Under the pieces are notes generated by a model. The model had not been told where the DNA came from, ran no database searches, and worked only from the letters and a program-made list of their open reading frames with translations. The position numbers and the translations under genes were made by a program. A DNA stretch of 64,000 nucleotides from Parathalassolituus penaei (GTDB taxonomy: Bacteria > Pseudomonadota > Gammaproteobacteria > Pseudomonadales > Oceanobacteraceae), in NCBI RefSeq assembly GCF_026626885.1, contig NZ_JAPNOA010000016.1:248001-312000 (forward strand), given 5' to 3'. This document shows positions 9,457-18,437 of the stretch, piece after piece; within the stretch, counting starts at the first letter, position 1; each line of letters begins with the position of its first letter.

Positions 9457-9933
9457 TTATGGCTGACAGTATTGTTTGATGATCTTGTCGGCCTTGGTGT
9501 TTTCTTCAGCCCGCTCGGCATCCGTCAGTGGGCGCATACTGCCATCCGGACGGGTGTAACGACGGTTGAAGTTGGAAGCCAGAGTCTGTTTGTAATCCCG
9601 GCCCTGCTTGCAGTACTTGTCGGCATCTTCTGTCGAAACACTGCCTTTCATTTCCGTATCTTTTTCAGTGGGTTTATCGGCGGCTGGTGCATTCTTGTTG
9701 GCAGCACCCGGAGCCGGTGTTGCTGGTGGCAAGGCTTTGATGTCATAGTTTTCCGCCTGTTTGAGTTTTTCGACCGGCGGGTTGGAACTGAAGTGAACCT
9801 GACCGTTTTCATCGGTCCAGCGATATACCTGGGCAGCATTCAGAGTGGCTGGCAGCAGGCTGGCCAGCAGGGCCAGAGCCGACAGGGAGCGGACAAGGAT
9901 TTGAACTGGGCGTTGACGCAACTGCATGAACAT
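9457..9933 (-). CDS. DUF4124 domain periplasmic protein
   Basis: A 158-residue protein with a basic N-terminus, a hydrophobic signal segment ending NAAQ, then the DUF4124 motif VYRWTDENGQVHFSSNPP. The C-terminal half is Lys/Ala/Pro-rich, then has a Cys pair (YCKQ, QYCQP) that could be disulfide-bonded. DUF4124 proteins are common in Gammaproteobacteria; their function is not established. It is convergent with pgeF and about 17 bases away from it. The start at 9933 has AGGT eight bases upstream; a second ATG at 9927 is possible. Confidence 0.8.
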   Translation of the reverse strand: MFMQLRQRPVQILVRSLSALALLASLLPATLNAAQVYRWTDENGQVHFSSNPPVEKLKQAENYDIKALPPATPAPGAANKNAPAADKPTEKDTEMKGSVSTEDADKYCKQGRDYKQTLASNFNRRYTRPDGSMRPLTDAERAEENTKADKIIKQYCQP

Positions 9934-10399
9934 TGGCGTTTACCTGATGGCGAAAGCTGGGAAACCGGGTGGACGTGTGTGCGCTAACCGGCGGGTCCGT
10001 CCGTTGAATGCGAGAGTGGGAAAATCTGTTCCTGAAGTCAAGGAACTGCGACACTCTGTGATACCCGCATCTGGCAGTCATCAAGCCTTCTGAAGTCCCC
10101 GACGGGTGGTACTTCATATAGACAAAATAAGCGGTGGTGATAAAATCGCCGGGTTTCTTCCGGGTATTGAAGCCTCACCATCCCTGATGGCTCCCTGGAA
10201 GATTTTGGTCCCTGGTACGGTTATCCTCCGATCCAGTTCCGACTTGTGGTTTTCGACCAGGCCACAAGACTCCGATGAGCAACTACAAGTTATTCATCCA
10301 CCCCAGGCTTCTCCCTGTCAACGTCGATAGCGGAGCGGGCCATTATTCATTCAATTTTCAGTCATGCTCGTTATTGAGCCTGTGCAAGAGGATAGTACG
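9934..10399. other. Intergenic region and leader upstream of ilvI
   Basis: About 466 bases separate the DUF4124 gene from ilvI. It holds one convincing promoter (10119-10146), and a leader of roughly 250 bases with small hairpins: CCATC/GATGG at 10178-10190 and CTTGTGG/CCACAAG at 10243-10268. I looked for an Ile/Val/Leu-rich leader peptide with a terminator and did not find one. Confidence 0.5.
10119..10146 (+). promoter_or_regulatory. Sigma-70-type promoter for ilvIH
   Basis: TAGACA (10119-10124) and TAAAAT (10141-10146) are separated by 16 bases and point toward ilvI. The resulting leader would be about 250 bases long. Confidence 0.5.
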
Positions 10400-12124
10400 G
10401 TGGAATTACTTTCCGGCGGAGAAATGTTGGTTCGTGCGTTGCACGAAGCAGGCGTTGAATACATTTATGGTTACCCGGGCGGCTCGCTGCTGCACGTGTA
10501 CGATGCCCTGTACAGACAAAGTGCCGTGAAACACGTACTGGTCCGTCACGAGCAGGCCGCTGCTCACATGGCAGATGGTTACGCCCGTGCGACCGGTAAA
10601 CCCGGCGTAGTGATGGTGACCTCAGGCCCTGGTGCTACCAATACCATTACCGGTATTGCTACCGCCTTTACTGACTCCATCCCGATGGTCATTATTTCTG
10701 GTCAGGTAATGAGCCATCTGGTGGGCGATGACGCCTTCCAGGAAACCGACATGCTGGGTGTGTCTCGCCCGGTTGTTAAACACAGCTTCAGCGTTCGCCG
10801 TCCGGAAGAAATCCCGGAACTGGTGGCCAAGGCTTTTTATATCGCCAGCACTGGCCGTCCAGGTCCGGTTCTGATCGATATTCCAAAAGACATGACCATG
10901 CCGAATGAGCGTTACGAATACGCTTATCCGAAGAAGGTCAAACTGCGTTCTTACACTCCACCTCAGCGCGGTCACTCCGGTCAGATCAAGAAAGCCGTTG
11001 AGTTGCTGCTGAAAGCCAAACGTCCGGTGATTTACTCCGGCGGTGGTGTGGTCATTGATGGCAGCTCCGACAAGCTGCGCGCTCTGGTTGATCGTCTGAA
11101 CTTCCCATGCACCAGCACCCTGATGGGTCTGGGCGCGTATCCGGGTACTGCTGACCGCTTCCTGGGTATGCTGGGTATGCACGGTACTTACGAAGCCAAC
11201 ATGGTTATGCATCACTCTGATGTGATTCTGGCCGTGGGTGCCCGTTTTGACGACCGTGTAACCAACGCAACCAGCAAGTTCTGCCCGGATGCCAAGATCA
11301 TCCACATCGACATTGATCCGTCTTCTATTTCCAAGACCATCACCGCTGATGTGCCAATCGTTGGCCCGGTTGGTACTGTTCTGGACGAAATGATGGCGTT
11401 GCTGGATGAAGCCGGTGAAGTGCCGGATGCCGATGCGATCAGTGCCTGGTGGAAGCAGATCAACGAATGGCGTCCACGTCACGGCATGCGTTTCGACAAG
11501 AACGAAAACGGCCTGATGAAACCTCAGGAAGTGATTGAAGCCATGTGGGCGGCCACCAACGGTGACGCGTACGTGACGTCTGACGTAGGCCAGCACCAGA
11601 TGTTTGCGGCCCAGTACTACAAGTTTGACAAGCCAAACCGCTGGATCAACTCCGGTGGTCTGGGCACCATGGGCTTCGGCTTCCCTGCCGCCATGGGTAT
11701 CAAGCTGAATTTTCCGGATCACCACGTTGTGTGTGTTACCGGTGAAGGATCTATCCAGATGAACATCCAGGAAATGTCTACCTGTCTGCAATACGGCATT
11801 CCTGTGAAGATCCTGTGTCTGAACAACGGCTCTCTGGGCATGGTGCGTCAGTGGCAGGACATGAACTATGAAGGCCGTCACTCGCACTCCTACATGGAAT
11901 CCCTGCCGGATTTCGTGAAGCTGGCTGAGGCTTATGGCCACGTGGGTATTCAGGTCAAGACTCGTGATGAGCTGCCGCAGGCACTGGAAGACGCCCTGGT
12001 GAAATACAAGGATCGTCTGGTGTTCCTGGATGTGGCAGTTGACCCTGAAGAACACGTTTATCCAATGCAGGTGCCACAGGGCTCCATGCGCGATATGTGG
12101 CTGAGCAAGACGGAGCGTACCTGA
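10400..12124 (+). CDS. ilvI: Acetolactate synthase large subunit
   Basis: A 574-residue enzyme starting at GTG 10400, chosen because AGAGG lies eight bases upstream and the product ([14 protein letters not shown]) aligns with the usual IlvI N-terminus; an ATG at 10364 has no such support. The thiamine-diphosphate domains show the catalytic Glu in [19 protein letters not shown], and the cofactor motif GEGSIQMN with downstream NN in [16 protein letters not shown]. It condenses pyruvate with pyruvate or 2-oxobutyrate in valine, leucine and isoleucine synthesis. The regulatory subunit gene ilvH starts two bases after the stop. Confidence 0.94.
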   Translation: MELLSGGEMLVRALHEAGVEYIYGYPGGSLLHVYDALYRQSAVKHVLVRHEQAAAHMADGYARATGKPGVVMVTSGPGATNTITGIATAFTDSIPMVIISGQVMSHLVGDDAFQETDMLGVSRPVVKHSFSVRRPEEIPELVAKAFYIASTGRPGPVLIDIPKDMTMPNERYEYAYPKKVKLRSYTPPQRGHSGQIKKAVELLLKAKRPVIYSGGGVVIDGSSDKLRALVDRLNFPCTSTLMGLGAYPGTADRFLGMLGMHGTYEANMVMHHSDVILAVGARFDDRVTNATSKFCPDAKIIHIDIDPSSISKTITADVPIVGPVGTVLDEMMALLDEAGEVPDADAISAWWKQINEWRPRHGMRFDKNENGLMKPQEVIEAMWAATNGDAYVTSDVGQHQMFAAQYYKFDKPNRWINSGGLGTMGFGFPAAMGIKLNFPDHHVVCVTGEGSIQMNIQEMSTCLQYGIPVKILCLNNGSLGMVRQWQDMNYEGRHSHSYMESLPDFVKLAEAYGHVGIQVKTRDELPQALEDALVKYKDRLVFLDVAVDPEEHVYPMQVPQGSMRDMWLSKTERT

Positions 12125-12126
12125 TC

Positions 12127-12618
12127 ATGAGACACATCATTTCTATTCTGCTGGAAAACGAACCGGGCGCGCTCTCCCGAGTAGTGGGTCTGTTCGCCCA
12201 GCGTGGTTACAACATCGAAACCCTGACCGTGGCTCCAACGGAAGACGCGACCCTGTCCCGTCTGACCATGACCACTCACGGTGACGACCGCAAGATCGAG
12301 CAGATCACCAAGCAGCTGAACAAGCTGATCGAAGTGGTCAAGCTGGTGGACCTGTCCGAAGGTCAGCACATCGAGCGTGAGCTGATGCTGATCAAGGTGA
12401 AGGCCGTGGGTGCCCAGCGTGCCGAGATCAAGCGTACCGCGGATATCTTCCGTGGCCAGATCGTTGATGTGTCGCCAAACGTGTATACCATCCAGTTGAC
12501 CGGCGCGACCGACAAACTGGAAGCCTTTATCGAGGCAATTGGTCCGGGTTCCGTACTGGAAACCGTCCGTACTGGTGTATCCGGTATTTCCCGCGGCGAA
12601 AAAATTCTGAGCCTGTAA
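12127..12618 (+). CDS. ilvH: Acetolactate synthase small (regulatory) subunit
   Basis: The 163-residue product starts MRHIISILLENEPGALSRVVGLFAQRGYNIETL, the ACT domain that binds valine for feedback inhibition. The C-terminal ALS_ss_C domain follows (FRGQIVDVSPNVYTIQLTG). It stabilises IlvI and makes it valine-sensitive. It begins two bases after the ilvI stop, so the two are translated from one transcript, and a terminator follows directly. Confidence 0.95.
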   Translation: MRHIISILLENEPGALSRVVGLFAQRGYNIETLTVAPTEDATLSRLTMTTHGDDRKIEQITKQLNKLIEVVKLVDLSEGQHIERELMLIKVKAVGAQRAEIKRTADIFRGQIVDVSPNVYTIQLTGATDKLEAFIEAIGPGSVLETVRTGVSGISRGEKILSL

Positions 12619-12638
12619 GGTTCGGATTTCGCGGAAGT

Positions 12639-12666
12639 AAAAAGGGCAGCCTGGCTGCCCTTTTTT
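12639..12666 (+). terminator. Rho-independent terminator of ilvIH
   Basis: AAAAAGGGCAGCC pairs with GGCTGCCCTTTTT around a single T, and the right arm runs into TTTTTT, 20 bases after the ilvH stop. Confidence 0.92.
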
Positions 12667-12756
12667 ATTGGGCTGTTTTTATCATCCCGGTATGTTGTGT
12701 GGCGGATGTTATGATCCGTTGCTGGCGTTTTTCCGGTTTCACATGTCGTGGATTGG

Positions 12757-13410
12757 ATGATGGCCGTTGGTGTGAGTGAGTATCCTGCAACCATTATGAT
12801 CAGTCGTTATCCGGTGCCAGCGGCACCTTGCCATACCAGTCTGGAAATCAAACGCAGCCGTTTTCTGACCTTTGTCGAGCGGGCGTCCAGTCGCGACGAT
12901 GCCGAGGCGTTTCTGCACTCGGTACGTGCCCGTTTTCCCGATGCTGGCCATGTTTGCTGGGCCTATATCGCTGGTGCACCGGATACCACCGTCAAATCCA
13001 TGAGTGACGACGGCGAACCGTCTGGCACCGCCGGACGTCCGATGCTGAATGCCTTGCAACACAGCGGTCTGGGCGAAATTGTGGTGGCGGTGGTGCGTTA
13101 TTTTGGTGGCATCAAACTCGGCACCGGTGGGTTGCAGCGGGCTTATGCCGATGCGGTGTTACAGGCGCTGGCGGAGTTAAGTACCCGGGAGCGAGTGCCC
13201 CGTGTGGCGGCTGGTATTTGTTTTGATTACGCCCTGGAATCAACCGTGCGCAACCTGATGGAAGGTTACGACATTGAACTGGTGGATACCGGCTGGGACC
13301 AGCAAGTCAGTATGCAGCTGCAGATTGCGGCGGAAGTGGCTGACGAGTTTCTGCAACGCCTGTCCGACCGTTGTGCCGGACAGGTGCTGATTAAACGGGA
13401 AAACCCGTAG
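12757..13410 (+). CDS. YigZ/IMPACT family protein
   Basis: A protein of about 217 residues with the N-terminal UPF0029 (IMPACT) domain: EIKRSRFLTFVERA, GHVCWAYIAG, DDGEPSGTAGRPMLNAL and VVAVVRYFGGIKLGTGGLQRAYADAV. The C-terminal domain of unknown function (about 60 residues) follows. E. coli YigZ is about 204 residues, which would fit a start at ATG 12796 (MISRYPVPAAPCH). None of the ATGs at 12757, 12760 or 12796 has a clear ribosome site, so the start is open. The family is linked to translation regulation in eukaryotes, but the bacterial role is not settled. Confidence 0.85.
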   Translation: MMAVGVSEYPATIMISRYPVPAAPCHTSLEIKRSRFLTFVERASSRDDAEAFLHSVRARFPDAGHVCWAYIAGAPDTTVKSMSDDGEPSGTAGRPMLNALQHSGLGEIVVAVVRYFGGIKLGTGGLQRAYADAVLQALAELSTRERVPRVAAGICFDYALESTVRNLMEGYDIELVDTGWDQQVSMQLQIAAEVADEFLQRLSDRCAGQVLIKRENP

Positions 13411-13435
13411 CCTGTGTTGGCTGATGGCGTGGGAA

Positions 13436-14158
13436 TTATTCCCAGCGCACATCCGTCGCCAGCATATACCCCATGCCGTACACGGTTTTGATTAACCGCG
13501 GCGACTTCGGATTTTCCTCGAGTTTTTTGCGGATGCGCGACATCCGTACATCAATACTGCGGTCAAACGCATCATCCTGCTGCCGTAACAGCTGATCGCG
13601 GCTGAGAATCTGTTTCGGGCTTTGTAACAGCTGCAGCAGCAGTTCGGCCTCTCCGGCACTCAGAACCGCTTCTTCACCGCTGTCGCGAGTCAGGGTCAGG
13701 GTGGCGCTGTCAAAACACCAGTGCTCAAAGCGGGCGATGCTGCGGCCTTTTTCACCGGGGCTGTAAATTGTGGATTTGGGCTGGCTGTTCTTGTCGAGAC
13801 GACGGATCACACTGCTGACCCTGGCCACCAGTTCACGCGGATCAAAGGGTTTGCTGATGTAGTCATCGGCCCCCAGTTCCAGGCCTAACACCCGATCGGG
13901 AAGACTGTCACGTCCCGACAGGATCATCACGCCAATATTGGCCTGGGCCGTCAGTTGGCGCACTAGCTCCAGACCGTCCATATCGGGCAGACCGAGATCA
14001 ACAATACAAACGCGTGGCATCTGGTTCAGCGCCGCCAGTAATTGGGCGCCGGTACGAAAATATCGAACCCGGTAACCGTAACGTTCCAGTTCAAGACTGA
14101 CCAGTCGGGCGATATCGGCATCGTCCTCAACCAGATAGATCAGCTCCTGGGCACTCAT
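13436..14158 (-). CDS. OmpR/PhoB-family response regulator
   Basis: The 240-residue product has a receiver domain with acidic pocket EDD (11-13), phosphoacceptor D54 (VCIVDLGLPDMDG) and Lys in ISKPFDP. The C-terminal winged-helix DNA-binding domain covers about residues 140-236, with DRSIDVRMSRIRKKL and the wing TVYGMGYMLA. It is translationally coupled (four-base ATGA overlap) to the hybrid kinase upstream, so they form a two-component pair. The divergent ABC transporter/acyl-CoA ligase operon is the likely target, inferred from position. I do not recognise a named orthologue. Confidence 0.88.
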   Translation of the reverse strand: MSAQELIYLVEDDADIARLVSLELERYGYRVRYFRTGAQLLAALNQMPRVCIVDLGLPDMDGLELVRQLTAQANIGVMILSGRDSLPDRVLGLELGADDYISKPFDPRELVARVSSVIRRLDKNSQPKSTIYSPGEKGRSIARFEHWCFDSATLTLTRDSGEEAVLSAGEAELLLQLLQSPKQILSRDQLLRQQDDAFDRSIDVRMSRIRKKLEENPKSPRLIKTVYGMGYMLATDVRWE

Positions 14159-16644
14159 AACGGGGTATTCCTCCGGTGGGCAGCTTTCATCAGGGCCGCA
14201 GCCAGCTGGCTACGGTCGAATGGTTTTCTTAATAATGGCTGATCGCCGCTTTGCAATTCCTGTCCGGAGTCATACCCCGTCATCAGCAGGACAACAGCAT
14301 CCGGCATGCGCTGGCGTACCAGCCGCGCCAGACTGCGGCCATTAATCGACCCCGGCATCATCACATCGGTGATCACCCCGGTCAGGCGTGGTGGGGCCTG
14401 TTCGGGGTTGTCATTGGCCGATGGTTCGAGGGTGTCGAGCAGGAACAGGGCTTCATCACCGTCTTCGGCTTCCAGCACATGTACTCCCAGTCCGGTCAGT
14501 TGTTCGCGAACCACTGCCCGCACATCCGGGTCATCTTCAACCAGCAGAAACAGACCGCCGCCGAGGGAGAACTCCGGTGCCTGTGGCGAGTGAGTGGTAT
14601 CAGCGCTTGAGGCTGCAAATGCTGGTAACAGCAGCTGTACCCTGGCGCCACCTTCGGCCTGATTTTCGAGGCGAATATAACCGGCGGACTGTTTTACAAA
14701 ACCGTAGACCATGGATAACCCGAGGCCGGAATTGTTGCCACCGGTTTTGGTACTGAAAAAGGGCTCGAACGCCTGTTCCAGAGCATCGGCACTGAACCCC
14801 GTCCCGGTGTCGCTCACGCTGATTTCAATATAGACGCCGGGTTTTACCAGCTCATCCCAGCGCCGTGGGTGGTTGATTTCGGTCAGGCGTGCCGCAAAGT
14901 GGATCTCGCCGCCATCGACCATGGCATCGCGGGCATTAAGGCCAAGGTTAACCAGGGCGTTTTCCAGATAACCGGGATCAATATGCGCACGCATGCCTGC
15001 CAGAGCGGCATCGGCGTGGCAGCTGAGCTGATATTTCGACGGCATACTGCTTTCCAGCAGCTCGGTGACTTCCTGCATCAGGCGTTCGATGGCCACGGCT
15101 TCCGGTTGAAGTGGCTGGCGGCGCGAAAATGCCAGCAGGCGATGGGTAATGTCGGCACCACGACGGGCAGCACGTTCGGCGGGCGCCAGCAGACGTTCCA
15201 GCTCGGGATTGCTGCTGCCAAAACGCTCACGCGCCAGCAGCAGGTTACCGACAATAATCGACAACAGATTGTTGAAGTCGTGGGCGAGGCCACCGGTCAG
15301 CTGGCCCACGGCATTCATACGCTGGGCACGGGCGCTGGTGGCTAATAACTCATCGGTTCGTTGTTTGACCTTGGCATCGAGGCTTTCAATGCTGTTACGC
15401 AGACGTTGCACCATGGCGTCAAAGGATGACGCCAGAATGCCGATTTCGTCATCGCGTTTGATACCACTGCGGGCCGACAGATCACCGCTGCAGACCTTCA
15501 ATGCCGTGGCTGCCAGCTGCTCCAGCGGGCGGGTAATACGGCTGACAAAAAAGCTCGAAATCAGCAGGGTGCCCAACATGGTGACGGCGGCAAGAATCAT
15601 GATGCGGGTACTGAGCAGTTCCGAACTGCTCTGTAATTCATCCAGGTACACCGACGAACAGATATACCAGTCAAAACCGGCGATATAACGCACCAGCGAC
15701 AGTTTGCCGTAGGCGTAATTGCCGGGGTCGTCGGGTTTGTCCCAGCGGTAATGCAACTCGCGGCCGGTATCAGCAACGTTCATCAGTTCCTGATAGATGG
15801 GTTTGCCGGTCACCGGGTTCTGATGGCGGGTAAAGGTCACACCATCGAGGTTGTTGTTGGGGTGAATGAGCATGTGGCCCGCAGAATCAAACACATACAT
15901 GTAACCGGTTTTGGCAACCTTGATCTCCTGCAGCGCCTGGCGCAGGTCTGCAAGGGCCTGTTCCTTGCGCTGGCGTACCTCGTCTTCCAGGTCATCCAGA
16001 TACACACCGGAACCAATCACCAGCCCCCACTCTGGGTAGTTGCGAATAAACGACACCTTGTCAAGTGGCTGTTCACCGTCGATGCGATTCCATTTGTAGT
16101 GGTAATACCCTTCGCCATCACGAATGGCCTGCTGCACCAGACCGGCCAGCACCGGGTTGCCCTGCTCATCACGGATTTCCTGCGGTGAGCCTCCATGGAA
16201 ACGCGGGTCGGGGTGGGAGAGCACATTGGCGTTGTAGTCCATCACCCAGACGTAATCGCTGTTACCGAAGCTGAAGTCGCGCAGGTAGGAAAACGCGATC
16301 TGGCGCGCCTGTTCCATCGGCACACCGTTTTTTAACGCTTCCCGGAAGTGGGATTGCAGAAACACCTCGGCCAGATTCACCGCCATCTTCAGCTGGTTCT
16401 TGTGGTTGTCGAGGGATTGCTGGCGATATTGCTCAACCCCGGCATACATGCGGTTGGCAATTTCGAAGACGTTATTCAGCGCCAGCCGGCTCGAGTTGCG
16501 TTCAATCTCGAATACCTTCTGTTTGATCATCGGCACCGTGTACAGATACACGAATACGAATACCGCCAGCAGTATTCCCCGGATTATAAATGACAATTGT
16601 CGTGACAATCGTGCCTTGTGATTCAAATCGCGCTGCTGAAACAT
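14155..16644 (-). CDS. Hybrid sensor histidine kinase with double Cache sensor domain
   Basis: An 829-residue membrane kinase. A transmembrane helix (about 20-40) precedes a large periplasmic part with two tandem Cache-like modules; each carries a YVWVMD or YMYVFD strand, a HP turn (SHPDPRF, IHPNNNL) and a WGLVIGSGVYLDD or DWYICSSVYLDEL ending. This is the arrangement of Cache_2 sensors that bind small carboxylates or similar ligands. A second helix (about 348-368), HAMP, and HisKA domain follow, with phosphorylated H455 (GGLAHDFNNL). Then come an ATPase domain (DTGTGFSADALEQAFEPFFSTK, NSGLGLSMVYGF) and a C-terminal receiver domain (VITDVMMPGSING). It is coupled to the adjacent OmpR-type regulator. 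Confidence 0.9.
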   Translation of the reverse strand: MFQQRDLNHKARLSRQLSFIIRGILLAVFVFVYLYTVPMIKQKVFEIERNSSRLALNNVFEIANRMYAGVEQYRQQSLDNHKNQLKMAVNLAEVFLQSHFREALKNGVPMEQARQIAFSYLRDFSFGNSDYVWVMDYNANVLSHPDPRFHGGSPQEIRDEQGNPVLAGLVQQAIRDGEGYYHYKWNRIDGEQPLDKVSFIRNYPEWGLVIGSGVYLDDLEDEVRQRKEQALADLRQALQEIKVAKTGYMYVFDSAGHMLIHPNNNLDGVTFTRHQNPVTGKPIYQELMNVADTGRELHYRWDKPDDPGNYAYGKLSLVRYIAGFDWYICSSVYLDELQSSSELLSTRIMILAAVTMLGTLLISSFFVSRITRPLEQLAATALKVCSGDLSARSGIKRDDEIGILASSFDAMVQRLRNSIESLDAKVKQRTDELLATSARAQRMNAVGQLTGGLAHDFNNLLSIIVGNLLLARERFGSSNPELERLLAPAERAARRGADITHRLLAFSRRQPLQPEAVAIERLMQEVTELLESSMPSKYQLSCHADAALAGMRAHIDPGYLENALVNLGLNARDAMVDGGEIHFAARLTEINHPRRWDELVKPGVYIEISVSDTGTGFSADALEQAFEPFFSTKTGGNNSGLGLSMVYGFVKQSAGYIRLENQAEGGARVQLLLPAFAASSADTTHSPQAPEFSLGGGLFLLVEDDPDVRAVVREQLTGLGVHVLEAEDGDEALFLLDTLEPSANDNPEQAPPRLTGVITDVMMPGSINGRSLARLVRQRMPDAVVLLMTGYDSGQELQSGDQPLLRKPFDRSQLAAALMKAAHRRNTPL

Positions 16645-16680
16645 TTCGATACATTTGCGAAAAATTAGGGAAAAAGTGCC

Positions 16681-16777
16681 CCGTTACCTTGCTCATCATA
16701 ACGATATATCGGAGCCAGTAATACTGTTGCGATAACGCAATAAAAAATATCTGTCTCCACGACCTTGGTCGTATGTC
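16681..16777. promoter_or_regulatory. Palindrome-rich control region between the two-component genes and the transporter operon
   Basis: This divergent intergenic stretch holds three small palindromes: CGATATATCG (16702-16711), TTGCG/CGCAA with a four-base spacer (16727-16740) and ACGACC/GGTCGT with a two-base spacer (16759-16772). One or more may be operators for the adjacent response regulator; this is inference. No unambiguous -35/-10 pair was fixed. Confidence 0.4.
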
Positions 16778-16807
16778 GTGACAATAAACAGCAAAGTCAG
16801 GCCATTA

Positions 16808-17590
16808 ATGGCGGAACGGGAAATGAATAATAACTATATTCTCGAAACACAAAACCTGACCCGGGAATTTCGCGGCTTTACCGCCGTCGACAAGGTCAAT
16901 CTGCAAATCCGGAACGGCGATATTCACGCGCTTATTGGCCCTAACGGGGCAGGGAAAACCACGGTGTTTAACCTGCTGACCTGTTATCTGCCGCCCAGCT
17001 CCGGAACCATTCTGTTTAACGGTCGCGACATTACCGGTATCGAGTCATCGGCGATTGCCCGTCAGGGGCTGGTACGTTCGTTCCAGATCTCGGCCGTGTT
17101 TCCGAATTTGACCGTACTGGAAAACGTTCGTATTGCGCTGCAACAGCGCGAGGGTAACAGCTTCCATTTCTGGAAATCCGAACGGGTGCTGAATCGTCTG
17201 AACCAGCGCGCCGAGGAGCTGCTGGATGAAGTCGGGCTGCTGTCGTTTGCGCGAGTGACCACCCGTGATTTGTCGTATGGCCGCAAACGGGCGCTGGAAA
17301 TTGCCACCACGCTGGCGCTGGAGCCACAGATGATGCTGCTGGACGAACCGACCCAGGGCATGGGCCATGAAGACGTTGATCGTATTGCCGAGCTGATTCT
17401 GAAAGTCCGCAAGGGCCGCACCATCCTGATGGTGGAGCACAACCTCCATGTGGTGTCGAAGCTGGCAGACCGTATCACGGTGTTGCAACGCGGCGCGGTG
17501 CTGACCGAAGGTGACTACGCCACGGTATCGGCCGATCCACGGGTACGCGAGGCCTATCTGGGCGTTTCTGCCGAGGAGGCTGCAGCATGA
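16808..17590 (+). CDS. ABC importer ATPase, LivG type
   Basis: A 260-residue ATPase of the branched-chain/hydrophobic amino acid transporter family. It shows Walker A GPNGAGKTT, the signature DLSYGRKRALEIA and Walker B MMLLDEPTQGMG, followed by the switch His in MVEHNLHVVSKLADRI. The SYG form of the signature and the short ending are typical of LivG and not LivF. Starts at GTG 16778, ATG 16808 and ATG 16823 are all possible; 16808 has a weak AGG six bases upstream. It overlaps the next ATPase gene by four bases. Substrate is unknown; the acyl-CoA ligase at the end of the operon suggests an organic acid and not an amino acid. Confidence 0.88.
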   Translation: MAEREMNNNYILETQNLTREFRGFTAVDKVNLQIRNGDIHALIGPNGAGKTTVFNLLTCYLPPSSGTILFNGRDITGIESSAIARQGLVRSFQISAVFPNLTVLENVRIALQQREGNSFHFWKSERVLNRLNQRAEELLDEVGLLSFARVTTRDLSYGRKRALEIATTLALEPQMMLLDEPTQGMGHEDVDRIAELILKVRKGRTILMVEHNLHVVSKLADRITVLQRGAVLTEGDYATVSADPRVREAYLGVSAEEAAA

Positions 17591-18387
17591 ACAATCCTGT
17601 TACCCAGCTGCCGACTCATACCCGTCCGCACAATATTCCGCTGCCACAGCAACAGCTGCACGACGAGCGTTTCCCTCATGGTGTTGGCGACGAAAAAATC
17701 CGTATCCGTGACCTTCACGCCTTTTATGGCGAGTCTCATGTTCTGCACGGTGTTGACCTGTATGTGAATCAGGGCGAGCTGGTCACGCTGCTGGGGCGCA
17801 ACGGCGCCGGGCGTTCAACCACCCTGAAATCCATCATGAACATGGTGGGCCGCCGCACCGGCAGCATCATGATCAATGGCCGTGAAACCCTGGGCATGGC
17901 TGCCCACCAGATCGCCTGGCTGGGCCTCGGTTTCTGCCCGGAAGAGCGCGGCATTTTTGCCAGTCTCACCGTTGAAGAAAACCTGATGCTGCCGCCGGAT
18001 GTGCGTTCCGACGGTATGCCGCTGGAGGAAATCTACAGCGTTTTCCCCAACCTCTACGAACGTCGTTACAGCCAGGGCACCCGCCTTTCCGGTGGTGAAC
18101 AGCAGATGCTGGCGTTGGCCCGCATCATGCGCAGTGGCGCCAATATCCTGCTGCTCGACGAAATTACCGAAGGTCTGGCACCGGTGATTGTACGCAAGCT
18201 CGGTGAGGTGCTGGTTACCCTCAAGAATCGCGGACTCACCATTTTACTGGTGGAGCAGAATTTCCATTTTGCTGCGCCAATAGCTGACCGTCATTACGTG
18301 ATGGATCACGGCCATATTGTTGAAGAAATAAGTCGGGAGGAATTGCCATCCCGACAGGAATACCTGAACAGCATGCTGGGTGTCTGA
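17587..18387 (+). CDS. ABC importer ATPase, LivF type, with Arg in the Walker A motif
   Basis: A 266-residue ATPase. An unusual N-terminal extension of about 35 residues, rich in Pro, Gln and His, precedes the core (IRIRDLHAFYGESHVLHGVDL). The P-loop reads GRNGAGRST (70-78): the ATP-binding Lys is replaced by Arg, encoded by CGT at 17812-17814. The signature LSGGEQQMLALARI, Walker B NILLLDEITEGLAP and switch LLVEQNFHFA are intact. It pairs with the LivG-type protein, whose Walker A is normal. I recall other LivF-like proteins with Arg at this site, so this may be a subfamily trait and not a defect. Confidence 0.88.
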   Translation: MNNPVTQLPTHTRPHNIPLPQQQLHDERFPHGVGDEKIRIRDLHAFYGESHVLHGVDLYVNQGELVTLLGRNGAGRSTTLKSIMNMVGRRTGSIMINGRETLGMAAHQIAWLGLGFCPEERGIFASLTVEENLMLPPDVRSDGMPLEEIYSVFPNLYERRYSQGTRLSGGEQQMLALARIMRSGANILLLDEITEGLAPVIVRKLGEVLVTLKNRGLTILLVEQNFHFAAPIADRHYVMDHGHIVEEISREELPSRQEYLNSMLGV

Positions 18388-18437
18388 TTGATATTCAGCC
18401 GCAAATGAGCACCAATAAAAATAACATCGAGGTTCAT

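Noticed and set aside
10270-10399. Leader peptide and attenuator for ilvIH
   Set aside because: The ATG at 10275 opens a frame that runs into ilvI with no run of Ile, Val or Leu codons and there is no terminator before the gene.
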